From: Streptomyces sp. HM190
Lineage (GTDB): Bacteria; Actinomycetota; Actinomycetes; Streptomycetales; Streptomycetaceae
Direction: 5' to 3'
Length of the DNA stretch: 64,000 nucleotides
Assembly: GCF_009857135.1 (NCBI RefSeq)
Contig: NZ_CP047318.1
Span: 2,542,001 to 2,606,000 of the forward strand
The notes under the pieces were generated by a model that was given only the letters and a program-made list of their open reading frames with translations, was not told the origin of the DNA and did not search any database. The first letter of the stretch is position 1; each line of letters opens with the position of its first letter. The position numbers were made by a program, and so were the translations under genes. Positions 6,805-14,846 of the stretch are shown here, in pieces.

Positions 6805-8811
6805 TTGTCCGAGTTGCCAGGGACCAGTGACATCGGCGTCGCTCTCGTCGGCGCCGGCCCCCGCGGCACCAGCGTCCTGGAACGCCTCTGCGCCTCCGCG
6901 CCCGAACTGCTGAGCCCCGGGATCCGGTTGACCGTCCACGTCGTCGACCCGGCCCCGCCGGGTGCGGGCCGGGTGTGGCGCACCGACCAGTCCCCGGAAC
7001 TGCTGATGAACACCGTGGCCTCGCAGGTCACCCTGTTCACCGACGAGAGCGTGGACTGCTCCGGTCCGATACGCCCGGGGCCGAGCCTGCACGAGTGGGC
7101 CGCCGTCCAGGCCGGCCCCGGCGGCCCGCCCGCGCCCGGCCCCGACGACTACCCGACCCGCGCCCAGTACGGCCGTTACCTGGAGTGGGTCTTCGCCGAG
7201 GTGGTGCGGGGCGCGCCGCCCGCGGTCCGGATCCGGACGCACCGCACCCGTGCGGTCCGTCTCGACGACGCCCCCGACGGCGGCCAGCGCCTCACCCTCG
7301 CCAACGGTCGCGTCCTGACGGACCTCGCCGCCGTGGTCCTCGCCCAGGGCCACCTGCCCACGGTCCCGGACGAGGAGGAGCGCCGTACGACGGCGTACGC
7401 CGCCCGGCACGGTCTGCGCCACCTCCCGCCCGCCAACCCGGCCGACCTCGACCTCTCCTGCCTCGCCCCCGGCGAGCCGGTCCTCCTGCGCGGACTCGGC
7501 CTCAACTTCTTCGACCACATGGCCCTGCTGACGACGGGCCGGGGCGGCCGCTTCGTGTACGACCGGGAGGAGGGCGAGGACGCGCGGGAGCCGGGCGCCC
7601 GGCGGCCCCGGTCGCCGCGCTACCTCCCGTCGGGCCGGGAGCCCCGCCTCTACGCCGGCTCCCGGCGCGGAGTGCCGTACCAGGCGCGCGGCGACAACGC
7701 CAAGGGCCCCTACGGCCGGCATCTGCCGCTGGTCCTGACGCCCGAGGTGATCGCCGGCTTCCGCAAGCGCGCCGACTCCGGGGAGGCACCGGACTTCCTC
7801 GCCGAGATATGGCCGCTGGTGGCGAAGGAGGTGGAGACGGTCTACTACGAGGCGCTGAGGCGGACCCGCGGCGCACGGGAGACGGGCGACGACACCTTCC
7901 GCGAGCGGTTCCTGGCCACCCCGCACCGCAGCCGCCAGGAGGCCGCCGTCCTCGACGCGTTCGGGGTGCCCGAGCGCGACCGCTGGTCCTGGGAGCGTGT
8001 CTCGCGACCGCACGCGGGGCTCGTGTTCCCGGATCCGGGGGCGTGGCGGGCCTGGCTGCTCGCCCACCTCCGCGAGGATGCCGCGCGGGCCGCGCTCGGC
8101 AACGTGGCGGGCCCGGAGAAGGCGGCCCTGGACGTGCTGCGGGACCTGCGCAACGAGCTGCGGCTGATCGTGGACCACGGGGGGCTGACCGGCGACTCCC
8201 GCCGGGAGCACCTGGACCGCTGGTACACCCCCCTGAACGCCTTCCTCTCCATCGGGCCGCCGCGCAGCCGCATCGAGGAGATGGCCGCGCTGATCGAGGC
8301 GGGCGTCCTGACGGTCCTCGGCCCCGGCCTGGAGGTGCGGCAGGACGACGGGGCGTGGCTCGCCCGCTCCCCCGCCGTGCCGGGCTCCGAGGTACGGGTC
8401 ACGACGCTCGTCGAGGCACGGCTGCCCGAACCGGACCTGCGCCGGACCGGCGACGACCTGCTCGCGGGGCTGCTGCGCGAGGGCGCGTGCCGCCCGCACC
8501 GGGTGGACGGGCACGAGACGGGCGGACTGGACGTGACCACGCGGCCGTACCACGTGAGGGACCGTCACGGGGTGCCGCACGAGCGGCGGTTCGCCCTGGG
8601 GGTGCCGACGGAGGGGGTGCACTGGGTGACCGCAGCGGGAGCCCGCCCTGGCGTGGATTCGGTCACTCTCTCGGACGCGGACGCGGTGGCACGAGCCGTT
8701 CTACGCGCGGTAACGGGGGGAAAAACCGACCAAGCGGAGGTAAGGACCTGGCCAGATGTTGAACTTGTAAGCATCGAGGAGCAGTGCATAACTGGAGTGA
8801 CCCGCCGGTAA
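6805..8811 (+). CDS. FAD/NAD(P)-binding protein (FAD-NAD(P)-binding family, PF13454-like)
   Basis: The protein has 668 residues. The N-terminus has a dinucleotide-binding fold, IGVALVGAGPRGTSVLERLCA, followed by an acidic strand end (VHVVDP). A second block, AAVVLAQGHLPTVPD, resembles the C-terminal FAD contact of flavin monooxygenases. No clear catalytic domain follows; the rest is soluble and helix-rich. Members are common in actinobacteria and mostly unassigned; some sit with siderophore or amino-acid hydroxylases. The start chosen is TTG 6805 (LSELPGTSDIG), with GGGAG 8 bases upstream; ATG 6775 is in frame but has no ribosome site. The next gene, a DoxX protein, follows 53 bases later. 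Confidence 0.75.
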   Translation: MSELPGTSDIGVALVGAGPRGTSVLERLCASAPELLSPGIRLTVHVVDPAPPGAGRVWRTDQSPELLMNTVASQVTLFTDESVDCSGPIRPGPSLHEWAAVQAGPGGPPAPGPDDYPTRAQYGRYLEWVFAEVVRGAPPAVRIRTHRTRAVRLDDAPDGGQRLTLANGRVLTDLAAVVLAQGHLPTVPDEEERRTTAYAARHGLRHLPPANPADLDLSCLAPGEPVLLRGLGLNFFDHMALLTTGRGGRFVYDREEGEDAREPGARRPRSPRYLPSGREPRLYAGSRRGVPYQARGDNAKGPYGRHLPLVLTPEVIAGFRKRADSGEAPDFLAEIWPLVAKEVETVYYEALRRTRGARETGDDTFRERFLATPHRSRQEAAVLDAFGVPERDRWSWERVSRPHAGLVFPDPGAWRAWLLAHLREDAARAALGNVAGPEKAALDVLRDLRNELRLIVDHGGLTGDSRREHLDRWYTPLNAFLSIGPPRSRIEEMAALIEAGVLTVLGPGLEVRQDDGAWLARSPAVPGSEVRVTTLVEARLPEPDLRRTGDDLLAGLLREGACRPHRVDGHETGGLDVTTRPYHVRDRHGVPHERRFALGVPTEGVHWVTAAGARPGVDSVTLSDADAVARAVLRAVTGGKTDQAEVRTWPDVELVSIEEQCITGVTRR

Positions 8812-8864
8812 TCCCGTCCCCACCGGTCCCACGGGACCGGGTGATACCGAAGGAGTCACCCCAC

Positions 8865-9317
8865 ATGACCGGACGCCTCAACAGCGCCCAGCCATACGTC
8901 CTCGGGTTCTTCCGCATCGTCATCGGACTGCTGTTCACCTGCCACGGCGCCAAGGGCCTCTTCGGCCTCCTCGGCGGCGTCGACGGGCAGGGCGGAACCG
9001 TCGCCGCGGGAGTCTGGCCGGGCTGGTACGCGGCCGTCATCGAACTCGTCGGCGGCAGCCTGGTCCTGCTCGGCCTCGGCACCCGCTTCGCCGCGTTCAT
9101 CGCCTCGGGCGCCATGGCCTACGCGTACTTCAAGGTCCACCAGCCGCAGGCCCTGTGGCCCGTCCAGAACGGCGGCGAGGGCGCGGCCCTCTACTGCTGG
9201 GCCATGTTCCTCCTGGTCTTCACCGGCTCCGGCGCGCTCGGCCTGGACAAGTTCATCGCCCGGCACTCGAACGCCCAGAACAGGGAGGCGAGGAAGCGGG
9301 AGCCGGTGGCGGCCTGA
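8865..9317 (+). CDS. DoxX family membrane protein
   Basis: The protein has 150 residues and four predicted membrane helices, the usual DoxX layout. The first helix is FFRIVIGLLFTCHGAKGLFG, with the typical small-residue and Gly pattern. DoxX proteins occur in thiosulfate:quinone oxidoreductases and in oxidative-stress membrane complexes, but most actinobacterial members have no proven role. AAGGAG sits 9 bases before ATG 8865. The gene starts 53 bases after the FAD/NAD(P) protein on the same strand, so the two may form a redox-linked operon (inference). Confidence 0.85.
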   Translation: MTGRLNSAQPYVLGFFRIVIGLLFTCHGAKGLFGLLGGVDGQGGTVAAGVWPGWYAAVIELVGGSLVLLGLGTRFAAFIASGAMAYAYFKVHQPQALWPVQNGGEGAALYCWAMFLLVFTGSGALGLDKFIARHSNAQNREARKREPVAA

Positions 9318-9379
9318 GCCTCCGGCAGACCGCCGGGCCGCGAGGCCGCCTCGCGGATCTCCGCCGCGGCAGCACCGGG

Positions 9380-9408
9380 CCGCCGGGGGCGCCACACGCC
9401 CCCGGCGG
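9380..9408. terminator. Strong hairpin after doxX
   Basis: Perfect 12-bp arms (CCGCCGGGGGCG / CGCCCCCGGCGG) with a 5-nt loop lie 62 bases after the DoxX stop. Confidence 0.7.
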
Positions 9409-9594
9409 TCGCGCACGTCCTCCCGGCTCCCCACCCCCTCTCCTCCCGGCTCCTCGCGGTCGTACGAACAGCCTCCGACGAACCGTCCGTGACGGACACA
9501 TGAGCCCCTGTGGGCTCTCTGTCGTACCCGGGGCGTACGCTGTTCGGCTATCACGGGATCACCGTGACGTCGGGGGACAACAGGAGAGTGCTCG

Positions 9595-10206
9595 GTGCTT
9601 GAGAGTCTGGGCTGGCTGACCTCCGGCCCATGGATCTACGCCGTCGTGGCCGCGTCCATCGTGCTGGACGTGTTCCTCCCGGTGCTGCCGAGCGGTGTCC
9701 TGGTCGTCGCGGCGGCCACGGCGGCCGCGGCGGAGACGGCGGCGGGCGCGATCCCCCGCGACGTCCCCGACGTGCTCGTCCTGATCCTCGCGGCGGCCAC
9801 CGCGTCCGTCCTCGGTGACCTCGTGGCGTACCGCCTGGCGTGGGCGGGCAGTGCGCGCCTGGACCGCGCGATCGCCCGTTCCCGGCGCCTGACCACCGCG
9901 CAGGAACGTCTCGGCGCGGCGCTCGCCCGGGGCGGTGGCCTGCTGGTCGTCATCGCCCGCTTCGCGCCCGCGGGCCGCTCGGTCGTCTCGCTCGGCGCGG
10001 GCGCCGCCCGCCACCGCGCCCGCGACTTCGTCCCCTGGTCCGCGCTGGCGGGCCTGGCGTGGGCCGGCTACAGCGTGGCCCTCGGCTATCTCGGCGCCCA
10101 CTGGCTGGGCCCCACCTGGCTCGCGACGGCGGTCTCCCTGGCCGCCCTCTTCGGCGCGGGCGCGGCGGCGGCGTACTTCATGCGGCAGCCACGGACCGCC
10201 GCCTGA
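9595..10206 (+). CDS. DedA/VTT-domain membrane protein
   Basis: The protein has 203 residues. It has a VTT (SNARE-associated) fold with hydrophobic helices at both ends and the family core ARFAPAGRSVVSLGAGAAR near residue 120, equivalent to the conserved R-(F/Y)-x-P-x-x-R of DedA proteins, some of which move lipid carriers such as undecaprenyl phosphate. The start is GTG 9595, with AGGAG 8 bases upstream. A second, better-matching DedA protein is encoded at 20367. Their roles cannot be told apart from sequence. Confidence 0.8.
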   Translation: MLESLGWLTSGPWIYAVVAASIVLDVFLPVLPSGVLVVAAATAAAAETAAGAIPRDVPDVLVLILAAATASVLGDLVAYRLAWAGSARLDRAIARSRRLTTAQERLGAALARGGGLLVVIARFAPAGRSVVSLGAGAARHRARDFVPWSALAGLAWAGYSVALGYLGAHWLGPTWLATAVSLAALFGAGAAAAYFMRQPRTAA

Positions 10207-10256
10207 GGACCGCGGGACCCGGGCAGGTCATGGCGCCGTTGGCGCGGGCGCGGGCC

Positions 10257-10487
10257 CTACCCGGCCCGCCGGGCCGCGCCGCCCCGCACCTCCAGCCCCG
10301 CCAGCAGCTCCGCCGTGGCGGCGGCGACGGCCTCCACGGCGTGCTCGAACACCTCGCGGTTGTGGGCGGCGGGCGCGCGGAAACCGGACACCTTGCGGAC
10401 GTACTGCAGGGCGGCGGCCCGGATGTCGTCCTCGGTGGCCTCCTCGGGGATCGCGGGCGGTCGCAGGGTCTTGATGCTTCGGCACAT
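10257..10487 (-). CDS. DUF2277 family small protein
   Basis: The protein has 76 residues. It begins MCRSIKTLRPPAIPEEATEDD and continues through ALQYVRKVSGF, the highly conserved signature of DUF2277. No function is established. It is predicted soluble and helical. The start is ATG 10487, with GGGAG 9 bases upstream; longer in-frame starts exist, but conservation begins at MCRSI. Confidence 0.85.
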   Translation of the reverse strand: MCRSIKTLRPPAIPEEATEDDIRAAALQYVRKVSGFRAPAAHNREVFEHAVEAVAAATAELLAGLEVRGGAARRAG

Positions 10488-10576
10488 GAGCCCAGTCTCC
10501 CGCGCACACCCCATTCCCACCCCGCTCTCTCGAATCCGAGCGAATTGCAGGACACCGGCACGTTCCTCGGAGGATC

Positions 10577-10804
10577 CTCACGCCCCGCACGGTCCTCCCC
10601 GTCCACTACGAGGGCTGGCGGCGCTTGCGGGAGAACCGTGCGGCGATCGAACGGCACCTGGCCGCGGCCCCGGCCGACGTACGCGACCGCTTCCACTGGC
10701 TGCCCCTGGAAACGGCGGCCGACATCAGCGTCCAGTCACCCGTTGGCATGACACCACCCCGAAGCGGAACCGGAAACTCGCGCCACAAAATCGAACAGGC
10801 GTAG
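10577..10804 (+). pseudogene. C-terminal remnant of an MBL-fold metallo-hydrolase
   Basis: An open frame without a start codon reads RTVLPVHYEGWRRLRENRAAIE and then FHWLPLE. This matches the C-terminal end of UlaG-like metallo-beta-lactamase-fold hydrolases (PVHxEGW...HW(L)xPG). The catalytic HxHxDH part is absent upstream, where the space holds the antisense DUF2277 gene and its 5' region. After about residue 55 the frame loses similarity and stops at 10804. I read it as a decayed gene end, not expressed. Confidence 0.55.
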
Positions 10805-10813
10805 CATTGCCGT

Positions 10814-11167
10814 GTGGCTAAGACCTATGACTTCCCCAGTGACCTCCTCGCCGGCCAGGAGGAGCTGCATCAGGTCCGGGCCGAGCTCCTGGCGCTGCTG
10901 AAGCGGCTGCCCTGGTCCGTCGAGCCCCTGGACGGTTTCAGCGACGACAAGGGCTGGCGGCAGATCGAGCGCCCCGCCTCCCCCGGCTGGACAGAGGACG
11001 AACAGGCCGAGGTCGAGAAGCTCCGCGAACGCGAGCGCGAACTGGCGGTGTTCGTCAGCTGCCACCGCTTCTGGGCGGAGGTGGCCACGGAGGAACGCGT
11101 CACGGCCCGCAGTCTGCTGAAACACGCACGCGAGACGGCACAGGAGCCCTCTAAGGACGAGGACTGA
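10814..11167 (+). CDS. Small hypothetical protein, leaderless
   Basis: This 117-residue soluble, helix-rich and acidic protein (VAKTYDFPSDLLAGQEELHQ...) is not one I can assign to a function; similar short proteins are common in Streptomyces. There is no Shine-Dalgarno sequence. Instead a -10 box TAGCAT ends six bases before GTG 10814, so the transcript probably begins at the start codon. A strong hairpin follows at 11227. Confidence 0.75.
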   Translation: MAKTYDFPSDLLAGQEELHQVRAELLALLKRLPWSVEPLDGFSDDKGWRQIERPASPGWTEDEQAEVEKLRERERELAVFVSCHRFWAEVATEERVTARSLLKHARETAQEPSKDED

Positions 11168-11226
11168 CGCGGCGCGGTGGTCCGGCACGGGGATGTGGAC
11201 CCGTGATGCACTCAGGGCATGGGAGA

Positions 11227-11254
11227 GGCCCCTCGGAGCGTGCTCCGAGGGGCC
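11227..11254. terminator. Bidirectional terminator between hypothetical gene and tRNA-Val
   Basis: A perfect 13-bp inverted repeat (GGCCCCTCGGAGC / GCTCCGAGGGGCC) has a 2-nt loop. It serves the + strand gene ending at 11167 and the minus-strand tRNA whose 3' end is at 11289. Confidence 0.85.
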
Positions 11255-11288
11255 GTCTCACGGCTGTCGACATGGGTCAGCCGGTCGG

Positions 11289-11360
<72 letters not shown>

Positions 11361-11543
11361 GAGTACGAGCCGACAGCCTACATTGCCGCGGGCCGTGCCC
11401 CGCAAACCGTTAACCGGGGGTTATCCCCACCTCCGATCCGGGAGCGGCCCGGATCCCCCCGCGCCCCCGCGCTCCGTACGGTCGAGGCACGCTCGGCGGA
11501 CGCCGGCGGACTCAGCAGGGACCGGCCCCAGGGGGAGATCGCC

Positions 11544-12356
11544 ATGGCTCGTGCTGCTCGTGCAGCCGGAAGGACACATACGACACGCACGGCTCGCAGG
11601 TCGCGCGCGGGGGCAGTGGCCGTCGCCGGGCTCGCCGTCGTGCTCATGGCGTCCGTGGCCGCGTGCGGGGCGGACGCCGGGGACGACCGGGAGCCGGAGC
11701 ACCGGGCCTTCGCGCTGGAGGGCCGTACGCTCACCGTCGACTCGGACGACTCGGCGCTGGACCTGGTCGCGGCGGACGTGGACGAGGTGGAGGTGACCCG
11801 GTGGTTCGAGGGCCGGGTCGTGGTCGGCGGGGACCCGCGGGTGACGTGGGAGATGAAGGACGACCGGCTGAGGCTCCGGCTGGAGTGCTCCGGCATCGTC
11901 GCGGACTGCTCCGCCAGGCACCGGATCGAGGTGCCGCGCGACGTGGCCGTCGTCGTGGAGGACGGGGACGGCAGCGTCCACGCGAAGGGGTTCAGCCGGT
12001 CGCTGAGGATCCGCACCACGGACGGCTCGGTGCGGGTCAGCGACAGCAGCGGCCCGCTGGAGATGCACAGCGACGACGGCTCGGTGCACGCGGTCGGCGT
12101 CGAGTCCCGCAGCGTCCGGGCCACCAGCGAGGACGGCTCGGTCAAGCTCGAACTCGACGCGGTGCCCGACCTGGTGGAGTCCCGCAGCGACGACGGCTCC
12201 ATCACCGTAGGGCTGCCCCGCGAGGCCGCGTACCGGGTGACGACCGGGAGCGACGACGGTTCGGTGACCGTGTCCGTGCCCCGTGACTCCGGCAGCTCCC
12301 ATGTGGTGAGGGCCCACACCGAGGACGGCTCGGTCACCGTGCGGCACACCGGCTGA
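11544..12356 (+). CDS. Lipoprotein with repeated DGS(V/I) beta-strand motifs (DUF4097-like)
   Basis: The protein has 270 residues. Arg-rich residues and a hydrophobic helix lead to the lipobox SVAAC near residue 38, so it is probably an exported lipoprotein. The C-terminal half holds seven D-G-S-(V/I) motifs spaced about 15-25 residues apart. Each starts a short alternating-hydrophobic strand, the pattern of a right-handed beta-solenoid as in DUF4097/DUF2807 'putative adhesin' domains. GGGGGAG lies 6 bases before ATG 11544. A scaffold or signalling role outside the membrane is inferred; DUF4097 proteins often accompany envelope-stress regulators, but none is adjacent here. Confidence 0.75.
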   Translation: MARAARAAGRTHTTRTARRSRAGAVAVAGLAVVLMASVAACGADAGDDREPEHRAFALEGRTLTVDSDDSALDLVAADVDEVEVTRWFEGRVVVGGDPRVTWEMKDDRLRLRLECSGIVADCSARHRIEVPRDVAVVVEDGDGSVHAKGFSRSLRIRTTDGSVRVSDSSGPLEMHSDDGSVHAVGVESRSVRATSEDGSVKLELDAVPDLVESRSDDGSITVGLPREAAYRVTTGSDDGSVTVSVPRDSGSSHVVRAHTEDGSVTVRHTG

Positions 12357-12443
12357 CCGCCCCGCACCGGCCGCCGCCCTCGCTCCGCCCCCTCACCGCG
12401 CACACCACCCCCTCCCCCGCGCACAGCACCACCCCGGCCCCGC

Positions 12444-12497
12444 GCACCGCACCGCACCGCACCGCACCGCACCGCACCGAGCGTCCCGTCCCGTCCC
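12444..12497 (+). repeat. Pentanucleotide tandem repeats (GCACC x7, then GTCCC x3)
   Basis: Seven perfect GCACC units fill 12444-12478 and three GTCCC units fill 12483-12497. They lie in the 237-bp gap upstream of the coiled-coil membrane protein, where copy changes could alter promoter spacing. Confidence 0.9.
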
Positions 12498-12593
12498 GGT
12501 GTTTTCGTCCCCGAACCGATCGGCCCGTGTTTTCCTCCTCGACCGGTGGGAGAATGGCACCGGTCAGGGTGGATGACAGCACGGGAGAGGGAT

Positions 12594-14099
12594 GTGACGG
12601 CGACACCAGCAGAGCCGTACACGCCGATTGTGCCCAGCGCACGACAACCCCACAGCCGTGCACCACGACGAGCAGCCGGACCGGCACGTCAGCGGCCCGA
12701 CCGCAGCTCCTCCCGGCACTCCCCCCAGCGTTCGCCCCGGCCCTTCTCCTGGCCCTCCCCCGATCGCTCCCCCCGGCCCTCCGCCGCCCGCGACGCGCTC
12801 CTGCTCCTCGGTCTGCCCCTGCTCGCCGCGCTGGCGCTGCCCGCGGCGTTCGCCGGGGGCGGGACCCGGCGGTGGTTCGGCGGGCGGGCCGAGGGCCAGC
12901 GGGCCGAGGCGCAGGCGGCGAAGGACGCGGCGGCGGCCGCGTTCTACGAGCTGGACACCGCACAGCGCGACCTGCGGATCTCGATAGAGACCATCACCGC
13001 GGTGGACGACTCCCCCGCCGCCCGCCGGGCCGTCTCCGGCTTCGAGGCGCTGGGCCGGCGGATCGACGAGGTCAGCGGCCGGTACATCGCCGCCGTCGAC
13101 GCCCATGACCTGGACCGGGACGACCTGGAGGCGTCCGCCGCCGCCCGCGCCCGGACCGAGCTGACCGCCGCCAAGGACGAGCTGGGGCGGGTCAAGCAGG
13201 AGCTGGACCGTTTCACCGAGGGACTGGGCCCGCTGCTCGGCAAGGCCGAGACGCAGCTGGCCCGGCTCGCCCCGGCCGTGGAGCGCGCCCGGCAGGGTCT
13301 GCTCGCCGCCTCCAACGCCCTGGACGCCGTACGGGAGTCGGGGCTGAAGGCGGACGACCTCGCCGCGCGGCTCGCCGCGCTCGCCCCGGAACTGACCAAG
13401 CTCAACCAGGGGGCCGGCCGGCACGGCGTGGCGGAGACGCTGGAGCGCGCCGACCGGGTCGTGCGGGAGGCGGAGACGGTACGGGCGGAGGCCGAGCGGC
13501 TGCCGGAGAAGGCCGCGGAGATCGACCACCGGCTGGTGTCGCTGCGGACCCGCGCGGAGGCCCTGGCCACCCGGGCGGGCCAGGTGCCGCAGATACTGAG
13601 CGAGCTGCGGCGCAGGTTCGTGGCGGCCTGCTGGCAGGACCTCCAGCAGGTGCCGGACCAGGCCGCGGCCGACGTCGAGCAGGCCCAGCGGACGCTGCGC
13701 GAGGCACGGGCCGCGCGTGACGCGCAGCGCTGGCCGGACGCGACGGCGCTGCTGTCGACCGTGCGGGCGCTGCTGAACCGGACCGACGAGGCGGTCTCCG
13801 CGGCGGGCGACCGGCTGCGGCGGCTGAACGAGGTGCAGAAGGACCCCCAGCAGGAGATCGACCGCACGCGGTTCGCGATCCGTGACGCGCAGCGGCTCGC
13901 CATGGCGGGCCGCTCCACGCCCGACCCCCGGCACGCCCGCCCGCTCGACGACTCCGTGGCCCGGCTGGACCGCGCGGTCGCCACGCTGGAGGGCCGGCAC
14001 CCCGACTACTGGCACTTCCTGACGGAGACCGAGTCGGTACGGCAGACGGTGTCCCGGGTGGTCGACCAGATCCGCAGGGAACGCGGCGCGGGGGCCTGA
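12594..14099 (+). CDS. Coiled-coil membrane protein of unknown function
   Basis: The product has 501 residues. A Ser/Arg/Pro-rich cytoplasmic N-terminus (~1-65) leads to one membrane helix (ARDALLLLGLPLLAALALP) at about 65-85. The long remainder is Ala/Glu/Arg-rich heptad sequence predicted as extended coiled coil, with no enzymatic motif. Its length and shape resemble Streptomyces proteins of unknown role; a structural or polarity function is only a guess. The start is GTG 12594, with GGGAG 6 bases upstream; ATG at 12592 is out of frame. Five-base tandem repeats lie 100 bp upstream. Confidence 0.7.
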   Translation: MTATPAEPYTPIVPSARQPHSRAPRRAAGPARQRPDRSSSRHSPQRSPRPFSWPSPDRSPRPSAARDALLLLGLPLLAALALPAAFAGGGTRRWFGGRAEGQRAEAQAAKDAAAAAFYELDTAQRDLRISIETITAVDDSPAARRAVSGFEALGRRIDEVSGRYIAAVDAHDLDRDDLEASAAARARTELTAAKDELGRVKQELDRFTEGLGPLLGKAETQLARLAPAVERARQGLLAASNALDAVRESGLKADDLAARLAALAPELTKLNQGAGRHGVAETLERADRVVREAETVRAEAERLPEKAAEIDHRLVSLRTRAEALATRAGQVPQILSELRRRFVAACWQDLQQVPDQAAADVEQAQRTLREARAARDAQRWPDATALLSTVRALLNRTDEAVSAAGDRLRRLNEVQKDPQQEIDRTRFAIRDAQRLAMAGRSTPDPRHARPLDDSVARLDRAVATLEGRHPDYWHFLTETESVRQTVSRVVDQIRRERGAGA

Positions 14100-14187
14100 C
14101 GAGCCGGGGCTCCGGTTTGCCCACCGGGGCGCAGCGGCGGATGCTGAAGGGGTAAGCAGGGCCTCCGCTCACGCCTAGGAGGCGGAC

Positions 14188-14814
14188 ATGGCCACGCATG
14201 CCACGCACTCTCCGCGGGCCAGGGGCAAGCACGCGGGTCCCCGGCGGCGGATCAGGCTCGACGAGCACCTTCCCGTCGACCACCGGCTGAGCCGGGTCTA
14301 CCGGTTCGGGGCGGGCTTGATGGGCCTGTTCCTGGTGACCTTCGGCATCCTCGGACTCATCGACAGGATCGGCTGGTTCGACACGGGCGGGGACCAGGTC
14401 GCCGGGCTGAACACCAACGGCACGCTGAGCGTCCTGTCCATCGCGGTGGGGCTGCTGCTGCTCGTCGGCATGGTGATCGGCGGCAACTTCGCCTCCACGC
14501 TGAACATGACGCTGGGCGTCCTGTTCGTCCTGAGCGGCTTCGGCAACCTGGCGCTGCTGGACACCGACTCCAACTTCCTCGCCTTCCGCATCCAGAACGT
14601 GCTGTTCAGCTTTGTCGTCGGCATTCTGCTGATGACGTTCGGGATGTACGGCAGGGTCGGCTCGGCGCTGCCGCACGAGAGCCCGTACTGGCGGGCCCGT
14701 CATCCGGCCCAGGCCGAGCGGGAGAACCGTATGCGGGCCGAGATCGAGGAGAGCCGGCAGACGCGAGCCGGCGCCCTCACCGAGGACGGAGAGGGCGCCG
14801 GCCGAGGCTCCTGA
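14188..14814 (+). CDS. DUF4383 membrane protein
   Basis: The protein has 208 residues. After a basic N-terminus (to residue ~45) come four membrane helices, starting FGAGLMGLFLVTFGILGLI, with the DUF4383 pattern of small residues and the loop NMTLGVLFVLSGFGNLALL. The C-terminal tail is charged (EIEESRQTRAG). The family is found mostly in actinobacteria and has no known function. AGGAGG lies 7 bases before ATG 14188. It overlaps a terminator shared with the convergent amidase gene. Confidence 0.85.
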   Translation: MATHATHSPRARGKHAGPRRRIRLDEHLPVDHRLSRVYRFGAGLMGLFLVTFGILGLIDRIGWFDTGGDQVAGLNTNGTLSVLSIAVGLLLLVGMVIGGNFASTLNMTLGVLFVLSGFGNLALLDTDSNFLAFRIQNVLFSFVVGILLMTFGMYGRVGSALPHESPYWRARHPAQAERENRMRAEIEESRQTRAGALTEDGEGAGRGS

Positions 14815-14846
14815 GCGGACCGACGGGAGTCGGCGGCCGCCTCAGG
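14810..14846. terminator. Shared terminator containing both convergent stop codons
   Basis: The outer arms CCTGAGCGG and CCGCCTCAGG (one bulge) enclose an inner hairpin CCGAC-GGGA-GTCGG. The TGA stops of both convergent genes are inside the outer stem. Confidence 0.6.
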
